In this document: piece by piece, positions 54,896-63,284 of the stretch
Numbering within the stretch: position 1 is the first letter of the stretch
Layout of the letters: each line of letters begins with the position of its first letter
Assembly (NCBI RefSeq): GCF_030408635.1
Contig: NZ_CP047198.1
Coordinates: 558,001-622,000 of the forward strand
Reading direction: 5' to 3'
DNA from: Corynebacterium coyleae
GTDB taxonomy: Bacteria; Actinomycetota; Actinomycetes; Mycobacteriales; Mycobacteriaceae
DNA: 64,000 nt
The notes under the pieces: generated by a model
The model's input: only the letters and a program-made list of their open reading frames with translations
What the model was told of the DNA's origin: nothing
Database searches by the model: none
Program-made: the position numbers and the translations under genes

Positions 54896-54929
54896 ATCGT
54901 CTAGCTGGTGTTTCGGGGTGCTAGACGAT
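54896..54929. repeat. Palindromic repeat R4 (doublet 2)
   Basis: Arms ATCGTCTAG (54896-54904) and CTAGACGAT (54921-54929) around 16 nt. Together with R3 it forms a 129-bp element in the same orientation as doublet 3, judged by loop lengths 17 then 16. Confidence 0.9.
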
Positions 54930-55500
54930 GAGCGTTGGGGTGGTGGACTGGTGTGTTCGTGGGGTTGAAACACGGTGTTTTCGTGTCTTGAGGCCTGTTA
55001 TGGCGTGTGCGCTCGGAAAACGGGGGTAATTTGCGGGGGTAAGCAGGTGGTGCAGATTGCTGAACAATCCGCACGTCACACCCATTTCGAGCCGTTTTCA
55101 CAGTCGTTGAACAATCCTTCCGACCGTTTTAGGGCTGTTTTGAAGTGCTGTTCCGGCATTTCCCCAGGTCGCGATCCGGCAGGGCGGGTGTTGGCTGAAA
55201 ACACCCTTAAACCGCATACTATGCATGTATAAAGATTGTTCAACGAAGTGCACCCAAGGCAAATCAGATCGTTCAACAACCCTTCGCGTCAGTGGTGTTT
55301 GCGGGTTGGATTGGTGAACAATCCGGACGTTAACCAGGGTGAAAGCGTTGAACAATCCAGAAAAAACGTTGAACAATCCCGCCAAAAACTCGTAGCACCG
55401 GCACACGTTTTACCTGCGCATACAAACTGCATAACCTTGATTGTGTCAGGAAGAACAGGTCCTGATCAGCGAAACAAGAAATCACCAAGGAGCACCACCA
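54930..55500 (+). promoter_or_regulatory. Upstream region of the metalloprotease gene with seven 12-bp iterons
   Basis: About 570 bp without a credible gene. Seven copies of GTTGAACAATCC or close variants lie at 55059, 55106, 55313, 55347 and 55368 on the plus strand and at 55233 and 55266 on the minus strand (AGATTGTTCAAC, AGATCGTTCAAC). Three are exact and the rest differ by one or two bases. Some spacings recur (47, 33-34 and 21 bp). They are probably operators for a DNA-binding protein governing the downstream gene. TATAAA at about 55228 may belong to a promoter. Confidence 0.85.
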
Positions 55501-56841
55501 ATGCGAAACGCAATCCGCAACACCATCGCAGCAGCACTGACTGCCACCATGGCCATTGCCGGTATCACCCCCGCCAATGCGTGCGACGCTTGCGATGAGC
55601 AAGCATTGATCGCCCCGGTTGATTTCGGCGCTGGGCTCGACCTAGTTGACTCTGACGGCGACGGTCTTCCCGACGTATGGGAACAACACGGTGTCATCTT
55701 GTCTGACGGCACTGCAGTTCCCCTTCCCGGTTATGGGGCTGATGTGAATCGTCCGGATCTGTTTTTGCAACTGAACTGGATGGCGTCCGAATACCGCAGC
55801 CTTGGCTGCGACGACAATTACGTTGACGCTTGTGATTTCGCTGACAAGCGCAACCTTGGCCCATCGGCACAGATGCTGCAGGAGATGGTCGACCTGTTTA
55901 ACGACCACGGCATTAACCTGCACATCGACGCAGGCGAGTTGTTTACCAACATCCCCAACTACACCCCACAAGGCGGGGAAACCGTCGACTACAACCGCTA
56001 CTACTTCAAAGATGAAATCCAGGCGTACAAACTGCTCGACAACATCGACGAGTTCTTAGGTGAGCGTGACAACATCTTCCGCATCGGGGTTATCGGTGAT
56101 CAGATTGATCAAGGTAACTACGCCTCGGGTATTTCCTTGGTTGGCGATAACTCGCTTTTCATCGCCAATAACCGCCTGATGGGATCAGATGCAAAACTGC
56201 GCAACACCATCCTCCACGAGTTAGGCCACACTCTAGATCTTCGCCACTGGGGTGCCAACGACACCGTCGGTGACCTTATTAAGGGTGTTTCGCTTCCGAT
56301 GGCGCCGGAGTATGACTCGGTGATGAACTACCTGTACCAGTTTGGCAAGTTCAACTACTCGGAAAAGCCATACCTGCTTGAAACCCCCAACGGCAACGCA
56401 GTTGTCCCCGCCGACTGGGACGTACTGAAAATCAATACTCCGCGTATTGCTGCTGACAACCTTGAAATCGGTAACTTCAGTGCCATGGCAGGTGCCATCA
56501 TCGACAACAAACCAGAAGCACCCGCCAAGGAAGAAAACAAGGCAGAAGCACCCGCCGCCGACAAAGCAGACGACAAAGCAGAAGCACCAGCACAGGTCGA
56601 AGCAGAAGCAGAAGCCCCGGCCAAGGCTAATGACAAGGCTAACGACAAGGCCGAGGAGAAGGTACAAGACCAGGCAGACGCTGAGCAGGAAGCACCGGCC
56701 AAGGTGGACAACGCCAACAAGCAGGCAGACAACAACAAGCCTGCAGGAGCAGACGTCAACATCGCCGCCATCGTCGCCCCGATCGTCGCCCTGCTGGCCA
56801 TCGTCGGAATCGGCATCGGCTTCGCCAACATGATGCTCTAA
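55501..56841 (+). CDS. Secreted, membrane-anchored zinc metalloprotease-like protein
   Basis: A 446-residue protein with a signal peptide (ITPANAC), a calcium-binding-like stretch DSDGDGLPDVWEQHG near residue 43, and the zinc motif HELGHTLDLRH (HExxHxxxxxH, about residues 239-249) with MNYL about 40 residues later as a possible Met-turn, typical of metzincin-like peptidases. Residues about 345-420 are Ala/Glu/Lys/Pro-rich repeats forming a stalk, and the end has a membrane helix with a very short tail. AAGGAG lies 8 nt before ATG 55501. It lies between two palindrome doublets and interrupts the usual rshA-whcE neighbourhood, so it is probably accessory. Substrate unknown. Confidence 0.85.
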   Translation: MRNAIRNTIAAALTATMAIAGITPANACDACDEQALIAPVDFGAGLDLVDSDGDGLPDVWEQHGVILSDGTAVPLPGYGADVNRPDLFLQLNWMASEYRSLGCDDNYVDACDFADKRNLGPSAQMLQEMVDLFNDHGINLHIDAGELFTNIPNYTPQGGETVDYNRYYFKDEIQAYKLLDNIDEFLGERDNIFRIGVIGDQIDQGNYASGISLVGDNSLFIANNRLMGSDAKLRNTILHELGHTLDLRHWGANDTVGDLIKGVSLPMAPEYDSVMNYLYQFGKFNYSEKPYLLETPNGNAVVPADWDVLKINTPRIAADNLEIGNFSAMAGAIIDNKPEAPAKEENKAEAPAADKADDKAEAPAQVEAEAEAPAKANDKANDKAEEKVQDQADAEQEAPAKVDNANKQADNNKPAGADVNIAAIVAPIVALLAIVGIGIGFANMML

Positions 56842-56858
56842 CCAAACACCCAAACTAC

Positions 56859-56891
56859 AAAGAGTGTGCCCCAATGAGGGCACACTCTTTT
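56859..56891 (+). terminator. Terminator of the metalloprotease gene
   Basis: A perfect 13-bp stem (AAAGAGTGTGCCC at 56859-56871, GGGCACACTCTTT at 56878-56890) with a 6-nt loop, then T's. It is symmetric and could work in both directions. Confidence 0.88.
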
Positions 56892-56905
56892 CGTTGCTAC
56901 ACCTG

Positions 56906-56940
56906 ATCGTCTAGCACGACCACAAATACAGCTAGACGGT
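56906..56940. repeat. Palindromic repeat R5 (doublet 3)
   Basis: Arms ATCGTCTAG (56906-56914) and CTAGACGGT (56932-56940; one mismatch) around 17 nt. Spacer to R6 is exactly 60 nt. Confidence 0.88.
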
Positions 56941-57000
56941 CTCGAAACCGCCTTCACAAACCCCCAGGTGATAACGAACACCATGGTCAACACGGAGCTC

Positions 57001-57034
57001 ATCGTCTGGTTCCACAACCACCGAGCTAGACGAC
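57001..57034. repeat. Palindromic repeat R6 (doublet 3)
   Basis: Arms ATCGTCTGG (57001-57009) and CTAGACGAC (57026-57034), the most diverged copy, around 16 nt. The 60-nt spacer before it matches the reverse complement of the doublet-1 spacer around CCCCAGGTGATA at the same relative position. Confidence 0.8.
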
Positions 57035-57142
57035 CAGCGGAAAACAGCAGGCCAGGGCCGTCGAGCAACACCCGAACAAGCACCGAACTTCGCGACCAAG
57101 ACAACCCGCTGAGTGCAAAAGTGCAGTGGCCCTGAGGGCAAA

Positions 57143-57184
57143 AGAAAACGCCCGGTACCTTCCCGAAAGGGGAGGTACCGGGCG
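57143..57184 (-). terminator. Terminator downstream of bL37 and whcE
   Basis: Minus-strand hairpin: 12 perfect pairs (CGCCCGGTACCT/AGGTACCGGGCG) extended by a TCCC/GGGG stem closed by a GAAA tetraloop, followed on the minus strand by TTTTCT. Confidence 0.88.
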
Positions 57185-57197
57185 CGGGCTTTAGCGC

Positions 57198-57272
57198 TTA
57201 AGAGTTAGCGCGCTTGCCGTGATTCGCCTTCTTCTTGCGGCGATCCTTGCGCTTACGACCACGCTTGCTCAT
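57198..57272 (-). CDS. Ribosomal protein bL37, 24 residues
   Basis: A very short basic protein, MSKRGRKRKDRRKKK followed by ANHGKRANS, matching the actinobacterial large-subunit protein bL37 (first seen in the mycobacterial ribosome structure, from memory). AAAGGAGA precedes the ATG at 57272. It lies 72 bp downstream of whcE and shares its terminator. Confidence 0.9.
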   Translation of the reverse strand: MSKRGRKRKDRRKKKANHGKRANS

Positions 57273-57344
57273 GAGGGTCTCCTTTATATATCTGTACCGG
57301 TTACAGACCTATCACTGTATCGCCTGCGATACCGGAGAGGAAAA

Positions 57345-57608
57345 TTAGGCGGACATGCGAGCGCGGTTGCGGGCGAGTGCCTTGTTGCGACGCTTCAGTG
57401 CGCGACGCTCTTCCTCAGACAGCCCACCCCACACGCCGGCGTCCTGGCCGGTCTCGAGTGCCCACTTCATGCACTGGGTGGTTACTGGGCAGCGATGGCA
57501 AACAAGCTTCGCCTGTGCGATCTGAGCGAGGGCGGGGCCGGAGTTACCAACCGGGAAGAACAGTTCCGGGTCTTCGTCGCGGCAAATTGCTTCGTGGCGC
57601 CAATCCAT
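57345..57608 (-). CDS. whcE: WhiB1-type iron-sulfur regulator
   Basis: An 87-residue WhiB protein starting MDWRHEAICRDEDPELFFPVG as in WhiB1. Four cysteines: ICRDED, CHRC and QC (C-x2-C-x5-C), then GVWGGLSEEERRALKRR. In M. tuberculosis WhiB1 is an essential nitric-oxide-sensitive partner of SigA; in C. glutamicum WhcE acts in oxidative and heat stress with SigH. It is near sigH-rshA, displaced by the metalloprotease module. Confidence 0.94.
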   Translation of the reverse strand: MDWRHEAICRDEDPELFFPVGNSGPALAQIAQAKLVCHRCPVTTQCMKWALETGQDAGVWGGLSEEERRALKRRNKALARNRARMSA

Positions 57609-58078
57609 GATGATGCTCCTTAAAAAATAAATCGGTACTGCGTGGTCGGTTTTCGTGCACCACTAAAACACCCAACGATGTAGGTGCGTTGCAAACAAAG
57701 TTTGGTTCCTGGCTCCGGGCGGTGCCTCTCGGTGGATTCGAGATCCCGTCTTCCGGTTTACCGGGCGTTAACCCCGTGGTGTCTGAGGGTTAAGGGCTGA
57801 GTTACCAGCCCGTTGTTTTTGCTACTTGTGAATAATGACATGTTCATGCAAAGCCCGCTAGGGTTCGAGGCCAAAATGTGCGCGGAATCACAGAATGTAT
57901 CTACGTCATCGCGGTCACATTTGCGCTTCTGGGCCGATCCGCAAGCCAATGGTCTACCCTCTGACCTGGGATGATAGTAAACTGGTGGTGGAGGTGCCCG
58001 GGTCAAATCGTGTTTTTCGGATTTCTGCCGGTTCGCTGGGGTTCATCTGCCGTATCGGTGGCGATAGACTGCTTTGTT
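57609..58078. other. Long divergent intergenic region whcE / membrane protein
   Basis: 470 bp without a credible gene. It must include the whcE promoter (minus) and the promoter of the gene at 58079 (plus). The stretch around 57835 (TGTGAATAATGACATG) only weakly resembles a GlxR/Crp site. A short imperfect GC hairpin lies near 57750. A small RNA here is possible but unsupported. Confidence 0.4.
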
Positions 58079-58570
58079 GTGACTACGAATCGGAATCAAT
58101 CCCACGCGCCCGTCCCAAATGACCCGGAGCAGCAGCCGTTCGCGGATGCTGAGGTCCCACCCCTGATGCGTTTCGGCGCGATGGTGGTGCTGGTGCAGTG
58201 CTTGGCGATCTTTGTTTATGTGGTGACGCTGATCCGTGATCAGTTCCTTGCTACCGAGCACACCCTGGAGTCCGACTCGCCGGTTGCTGGTTACGTCAAC
58301 ATCGGTACTGCGGTGTTTTTGCTGATCATTTTCGGCTACATCGCGTTTGTGTCGGTGGAGACTCTGCGCGGCCGTCCGCGTGCGACTGGCGCGGTGGTCC
58401 TCATTGAGGCGATTCTTGGCGGCGTGGCTATCTATATGTTCCGCGGCGGGGCGGTAACGCTCGGCGTGGCGACACTGATTTCGGTGGTGTTGGTGCTGGT
58501 CACCGTGTTCCACCCGCGTTCGAGGGCGTATAACGAGGCGCAGTATGAGGAGCGTAAGGCGCGCCGCTAA
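58079..58570 (+). CDS. Four-helix membrane protein
   Basis: A 163-residue protein with four hydrophobic helices (about 33-53, 77-99, 108-128, 131-150) and a basic C-terminus. Context and size resemble Rv3217c, an integral membrane protein near whiB1. GTG 58079 is chosen; a longer frame from 57971 looks non-coding. Function is unknown. Confidence 0.72.
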   Translation: MTTNRNQSHAPVPNDPEQQPFADAEVPPLMRFGAMVVLVQCLAIFVYVVTLIRDQFLATEHTLESDSPVAGYVNIGTAVFLLIIFGYIAFVSVETLRGRPRATGAVVLIEAILGGVAIYMFRGGAVTLGVATLISVVLVLVTVFHPRSRAYNEAQYEERKARR

Positions 58571-58600
58571 TCGACGACACCGCTCACCCCTCCGGCCTCG

Positions 58601-59812
58601 CTAAACCTTGGCGTCGAGGACGACGATGTCGTCGCCACGCTTTTCCACAATGGTTGCGCCGGCGGAGGAGATGTGGACGGGGCCGGTGTAGCCGCCGCGG
58701 TCGACGGGAATGATCTCGTCGACCGCGTTTTTGTCCCAATCCACAACTGCGATGCCGTCCTGGGAGGCGTAGAGCAGGCGGTCGCCGGCGGCGAAGCCGG
58801 TGCCGAGTGCGCCTTGGAACACGCCGGTGACGCCGAGCCCTGCCGGCTCCATGAGCAGGAGAGAGTCGTCCTGCCAGTAGGACATGTGGTGGGGGAGGTC
58901 GGCGACGGGGAGGACGGCGATGGTGCCGTCGAGACGCTGTGGCTCACCCATTGCTGGCACCGAGGAGGAGCTGGTGTTGTTGCCCTCCTTGTCGTAGGCC
59001 AGGACCTGCTTCTTTGACGGGTCGTAGACCGCGGCGGCGTCTTGGGAGACGGCGACGAGGTAGGCCTGCGGGTCGATCTCAATGTTGGCGTCGACTTCGG
59101 GTTCGCGGGAGTCTTCCGGGGTTGCCTTTTGGATGCGGAGGAAGGTGCCGTCCCCACACGTTTCGGTCAGCGCGACGAGTTCGGTGCGGGTGAGCGCGGA
59201 GGTGATCACGCAGCCTGGGTTGGGCTGCATGTCGGATTCTTGCGGGGCTTCGATGTAGCCGTATTCCATGGTGCGCACCATGTCGGAGCGCCATACTTCG
59301 ATGCGTTCGCTGGAGGCGTAGCCAATGCGGTCGTTCGAGGCCAGGCGCGTGACGTTTTCAGACGCCGGGGCGGATCGGGTGCCGGCGTATTGGCCGGTTT
59401 TCGCGTCGATGGCCACCACGTCGCCGCAGCCAGCGTTGTCGCGGTAGACAGCCACAACCTTGTCCCACGCCTGATCCATCAGGCACAGGTCGTTGGGGCG
59501 TTCGTACGTCCAGACGGTCTCGCCCTCAGGGTTCGTCGCGGTCAGCGTGTGATCGTTGTAAGTAATGATCAAGCCGTTGGCTACGAGCGGTTGCGCGCGT
59601 CCGGAGGTGTCGGTGAGCCGGAAGCCCTCGCTTAGCGACGACGGCACCACCGCCAACTGACCAAAATCCTCCTGAGCTTCGGCTGCTGGAGAGAGATCAG
59701 CCTGGCGCACCGGGGCGGTGAAAAAGGCGGTGCCGACAAGCAATGCCGAAACGCCGGCGATGACACCGGTGGCAATGAGGTCGCGGCGGGTGCGACGCAA
59801 AGGCTTACTCAA
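58601..59812 (-). CDS. Rv3212-like anchored beta-propeller protein
   Basis: A 403-residue protein with one N-terminal membrane helix (about 11-31) and an extracytoplasmic domain built of repeated beta strands (ending VVLDAKV) that suggests a beta-propeller. It overlaps the rhlE stop by 4 nt, the same pairing as Rv3211-Rv3212. Function is unknown. Confidence 0.8.
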   Translation of the reverse strand: MSKPLRRTRRDLIATGVIAGVSALLVGTAFFTAPVRQADLSPAAEAQEDFGQLAVVPSSLSEGFRLTDTSGRAQPLVANGLIITYNDHTLTATNPEGETVWTYERPNDLCLMDQAWDKVVAVYRDNAGCGDVVAIDAKTGQYAGTRSAPASENVTRLASNDRIGYASSERIEVWRSDMVRTMEYGYIEAPQESDMQPNPGCVITSALTRTELVALTETCGDGTFLRIQKATPEDSREPEVDANIEIDPQAYLVAVSQDAAAVYDPSKKQVLAYDKEGNNTSSSSVPAMGEPQRLDGTIAVLPVADLPHHMSYWQDDSLLLMEPAGLGVTGVFQGALGTGFAAGDRLLYASQDGIAVVDWDKNAVDEIIPVDRGGYTGPVHISSAGATIVEKRGDDIVVLDAKV

Positions 59813-61143
59813 CGCCGTTTCCTTCCTGAACGCTTGCCCGGAGCCGCCGGGCGGGATGGACGGTTTGGTCGTGCCCCGAGCACTTTACGCGGGCGTCCGA
59901 CATGGCCAGTAGCTGACTCCGGGAAACCGAACTCCTCCTGCAGTTCAGGGGAGGTGGAGAACCACTCGGGCAGGTTGGGTTTGCCCAGGTCGAGGTCGGT
60001 GTTGATCATGGACCACTTCGTCGCTTCGTCGTAGCCGACGAGGGTGACCGCCACGCCGGTGCGTCCTGCGCGGCCGGTTCGCCCGATGCGGTGGACATAC
60101 GTCATGGGGTCGTCCGGGGTTTGGTAGTTGATCACGTGGGTGACGTCGTCGACATCAATGCCGCGTGCCGCGACGTCGGTGGCGACGAGGATTTCCACGT
60201 CGCCTCGTCGAAAAGCATCAAGAGCTTTCTCGCGCGCAACCTGGCCGAGGTTGCCGTGGACCGCGCCGACGGCAAAGCCACGGCCAGCAAGATCCTCGGC
60301 GAGATCGGCCGCCGAGCGCTTCGTGCGGGCGAAGATAATGGTGCGCTCGCGACCCGGAGACTGCAGGATACGGGCGATGACCTCGGCTTTATCCATGCGG
60401 TGAGAGAGGAACGCAACCTGACGGGTGGTGGCGTGGGTAGCGGAGGCATCTTCGGATTCGGCGCGGATGTGCACCGGCTTGTTCATCTTCGAACGGGCAA
60501 GGGACAGGATCGGGCCCGGCATGGTGGCGGAAAAGAGCATGGTCTGCGTTGCGCCCACGGCGGACCAAAGCTTTTCGATGTCCGGAAGAAAGCCCATGTC
60601 AAGCATCTCGTCGGCCTCGTCAAGCACGAGGATGGCAACCTTATCCAGTACGAGCGCGCCACGGTCATGCAGGTCAATCAGGCGGCCAGGCGTGCCGACA
60701 ACAATGTCCGCGCCCGCTTCGAGTGCCTCGAGTTGTTCCTCGTAGGGGCGACCACCGTAGACCGTGGCCACGCGCACCGGCGTGTGTACGGCAAGGCGTT
60801 CGATGTCCTCGCCGACCTGCACCGCAAGTTCGCGCGTCGGGGCGATCAGCAGCGCGCGCGGGGTGCCGTCGAGTTCTGCAATGTCAGCGTCGTCAAAGAT
60901 GCGGTCTAGCACCGGCACACCGAAACCGAGCGTCTTGCCCATACCCGTGCGGGCTTGACCGATGATGTCGCGGCCGGCCAGCGCGATGGGCAACGTGAGC
61001 TCCTGAATGGAGAACGGATGGGTGATGCCGTGGTCCGCAAGCGCGTCCACAATTTCAGCCGCGACCCCCAACCCGGCAAACGTCGTTTTCTTCGGCGCAC
61101 GACGAGCAGCGCCACGTTGTTCACTCTCAGCTGCGTAGGGCAC
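59809..61143 (-). CDS. rhlE: DEAD-box RNA helicase
   Basis: A 444-residue ATP-dependent RNA helicase. Q-motif FSIQELTLPIA, Walker A ARTGMGKT, PTRELAVQ, DEAD (VLDEADEMLDMG), SAT, and HRIGRTGRAG in order. The basic Arg/Pro-rich tail is likely for RNA binding. The order rhlE-Rv3212 is conserved. Probably acts in ribosome assembly or mRNA decay in the cold. Confidence 0.93.
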   Translation of the reverse strand: MPYAAESEQRGAARRAPKKTTFAGLGVAAEIVDALADHGITHPFSIQELTLPIALAGRDIIGQARTGMGKTLGFGVPVLDRIFDDADIAELDGTPRALLIAPTRELAVQVGEDIERLAVHTPVRVATVYGGRPYEEQLEALEAGADIVVGTPGRLIDLHDRGALVLDKVAILVLDEADEMLDMGFLPDIEKLWSAVGATQTMLFSATMPGPILSLARSKMNKPVHIRAESEDASATHATTRQVAFLSHRMDKAEVIARILQSPGRERTIIFARTKRSAADLAEDLAGRGFAVGAVHGNLGQVAREKALDAFRRGDVEILVATDVAARGIDVDDVTHVINYQTPDDPMTYVHRIGRTGRAGRTGVAVTLVGYDEATKWSMINTDLDLGKPNLPEWFSTSPELQEEFGFPESATGHVGRPRKVLGARPNRPSRPAAPGKRSGRKRR

Positions 61144-61262
61144 GCGTTCATCTTAGCTACCGGCCGTTACAATGGGGCCGTCCGCCAGCAGGTGGTTACG
61201 TTTAGCTATTGCCCCTGCGGGCACACACAAAGCGCAATAAGAAAAGGACAGTGAGCGAGAAA

Positions 61263-61487
61263 ATGGATATCAAGATTGGTCTTGCAGACACCCCGCGCGA
61301 ACTAGCGATCAAGCTTCCGGAGGGCCAGGAAGACATCTTTTCCACCGTCGAGCAGGCGATTGCGAACGGTCAGGCAACCTTCAAGCTGGAGGATGCCAAG
61401 GGCCACTCCTACCTGATCCGCACTGACCGCGTCGTTTACGTCGAGCAGGGCAGCACCACGGCCCATAGCGTCGGCTTCATGCGCTAA
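61263..61487 (+). CDS. DUF3107 family protein
   Basis: A 74-residue protein starting MDIKIGLADTPRELAIKL, a conserved small actinobacterial family (ATP-binding suggested by the name of some members). GTG 61251 with AGG too close, or ATG 61263, are both possible starts; I use 61263 from family resemblance. Function is unknown. Confidence 0.82.
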   Translation: MDIKIGLADTPRELAIKLPEGQEDIFSTVEQAIANGQATFKLEDAKGHSYLIRTDRVVYVEQGSTTAHSVGFMR

Positions 61488-61498
61488 ATTACTCAGAC

Positions 61499-62530
61499 AT
61501 GGCACAACAGCAGGGCACTCCGTCTCACGGTGGGCGCCATAGTGAGCACCACGGGGGCGCTGAAGAGGACTTCGGCGACTGGTTTGATAGCTGGGGCATG
61601 GAGTCTGGCGACGACACCCCGCAGGGCACAAGCCGCGAAGAGGGACGTCTTGTCGCCTTTGCCCGCGAGTACGGGTGGCGCGCGTATGCAATCCCGGTGC
61701 TTGCGGTAATTACCGTGTTTGTCCTGCTGGACATGGTGCAAAACCCGGATGAGCAGGCGATCGGGACGGTCGCCGAGTCCGCGTCGGCTCCGGCCGGAGA
61801 AGCGGGCATGGCTGGTGCGGATGCGGATCAACCGAAGCCGCTGGAGCCTGCGAAGATCGCGGAAGGCATCTTTGACCCGCACGATCTGCCGCCGGGTGGC
61901 CCGTACACCACGACGGGTGAGGGCACGTTCTACGAGGTCGGCATCCCTGGTGCCAATGCGGGCCAGGGCACTGAGATTGTGGTGCGCTACATCGTCGAGG
62001 TCGAGCACGGCATCGACGCCTCCGGTTACGGCGGGGATCAGTCGTTTGCCCAGATGGTGGATGCAACGTTGATGGATCCGCGCGGGTGGACGAACGATCC
62101 GCGCTTCCGCTTCGAACACGTGTCGGCAGATCAGGATCCGACGCTGAAGATCCGTTTGACCTCTCTGGATACGACGGCGGAGCTCTGTGGTGCCGCGTTG
62201 GGTACGGAGACGAGTTGCCGTACTCGCATTACGGGCGAGGACACGGTGATTATTAACGAGTCGCGCTGGGTGCGCGGTGCCGTGCCGTTCCAGGGTGACA
62301 TCGGTTCGTACCGCCAGTACCTGATTAATCACGAGGTGGGCCACGCTGTGGGCTTTGCGGAGCACGTGCCGTGCCCGGAGGCGAATGCGCTTGCGCCGAT
62401 CATGATGCAGCAGACGCTGAGCCTGAACAATGCGCAGTTGCATGAGATGAGCCCGGAGGAGAACTACCCGAACAACGACGACACGTGCCGGCCGAACCCG
62501 TGGCCGTATCCGCGTCCGGCCGTGAATTAA
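61499..62530 (+). CDS. DUF3152 protein, membrane-anchored zincin-like
   Basis: A 343-residue protein with a cytoplasmic start, one membrane helix (about 62-80) and an extracytoplasmic DUF3152 domain with HEVGHAVGFAEH, a metalloprotease-like zinc motif, and two Cys pairs. Rv3207c-like. It is close behind DUF3107. Peptidase activity is inferred only. Confidence 0.85.
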   Translation: MAQQQGTPSHGGRHSEHHGGAEEDFGDWFDSWGMESGDDTPQGTSREEGRLVAFAREYGWRAYAIPVLAVITVFVLLDMVQNPDEQAIGTVAESASAPAGEAGMAGADADQPKPLEPAKIAEGIFDPHDLPPGGPYTTTGEGTFYEVGIPGANAGQGTEIVVRYIVEVEHGIDASGYGGDQSFAQMVDATLMDPRGWTNDPRFRFEHVSADQDPTLKIRLTSLDTTAELCGAALGTETSCRTRITGEDTVIINESRWVRGAVPFQGDIGSYRQYLINHEVGHAVGFAEHVPCPEANALAPIMMQQTLSLNNAQLHEMSPEENYPNNDDTCRPNPWPYPRPAVN

Positions 62531-62534
62531 GAAG

Positions 62535-63266
62535 GTGGTGTCGGTGGTTTCTTTGCTTAAGCCGATTCCGGCACATGTGCTTTCCGCATTCCAGATCGAC
62601 GACATTGAGCCGGTTGCGGTCCCGCAATTTTGGAACAATGGCCTGCGCTTCGGGCGTGTTGTGTTGTCGCATGCGCGTGAGACGTCCGCGTGGTCTGGAA
62701 AGGCTCGAGAGAAGGCAGTTCCGGGGGAGGGCCTGCGCATTTCGCGTCCTGTGCGTGCGACGGATGGTCGCTTGATCGTTGCGGGGTATTGCGCGACTGA
62801 GTTTGCCACCGGTGAGCCGCGCGAGCGTGTCGATGAGGCGGTTGCAGCAGCATTGCTTTACGACGACGCCGTGGCCGGCATCGAAGCCCCCTCCGGCGAG
62901 CGCACCGGGCTGGTTGCCAATGCTGACCGGGCGGTGTGGCGCGAGGAGCACCTCGGGTCTGAGGGCGTGGTCGCGCACCTGGATTTCTTGTCGCATTTGC
63001 TGTTCGATGGCCACGCTGAGCCTGTGCTGACCGAGTTCGATCCGTCCGTTGGGTTGCGCCCGCGTGGTTTTACGGCAGCGCTGGTGATCGTCGATGGTCT
63101 GCTGGCCGGTGCTGTGGATCCGGACATTGTGGCGCGTTGGTCGCATATCCCCAGGCTGGACTGGTTGTTGGAGAAGGCGATCGAGTACCGTCGACACACG
63201 ACTCGCGGGCTCGGTTCGGATGTATGTTCGATAGATGACGTTGTTGAGATTGTCGTGTCGTACTGA
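62535..63266 (+). CDS. TIGR02569 family protein
   Basis: A 243-residue actinobacterial protein (Rv3205c-like), starting PIPAHVLSAFQI and containing DGRLIVAGYCATEF, ANADRAVWREE, HLDFLSHLLFDG and GFTAALVIVDGLL, resembling a kinase-like aminoglycoside phosphotransferase fold without clear catalytic loop. It lies just upstream of adnA, as in mycobacteria. Function is unknown. Confidence 0.82.
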   Translation: MVSVVSLLKPIPAHVLSAFQIDDIEPVAVPQFWNNGLRFGRVVLSHARETSAWSGKAREKAVPGEGLRISRPVRATDGRLIVAGYCATEFATGEPRERVDEAVAAALLYDDAVAGIEAPSGERTGLVANADRAVWREEHLGSEGVVAHLDFLSHLLFDGHAEPVLTEFDPSVGLRPRGFTAALVIVDGLLAGAVDPDIVARWSHIPRLDWLLEKAIEYRRHTTRGLGSDVCSIDDVVEIVVSY

Positions 63267-63284
63267 ACTGGCACAATCTCCTTT

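Noticed and set aside
54801-54929. CRISPR mini-array (two repeats and a spacer)
   Set aside because: Only two repeats per locus, 60-nt spacers that are related between loci, diverged arms and no cas genes; a repeat-element doublet explains it better.
55097-55440. Short open frames in the iteron region (for example 55098-55406 minus, 55236-55598 plus)
   Set aside because: They have no ribosome sites or family signs and are explained by the repeated 12-mers.
57149-57184. Part of the palindromic element family
   Set aside because: Its stem sequence differs and it ends in a U-run on the minus strand; it is an ordinary terminator.
57830-57850. GlxR/Crp site upstream of whcE
   Set aside because: Only one half-site (TGTGA) fits; the second half ACATG does not match TCACA.
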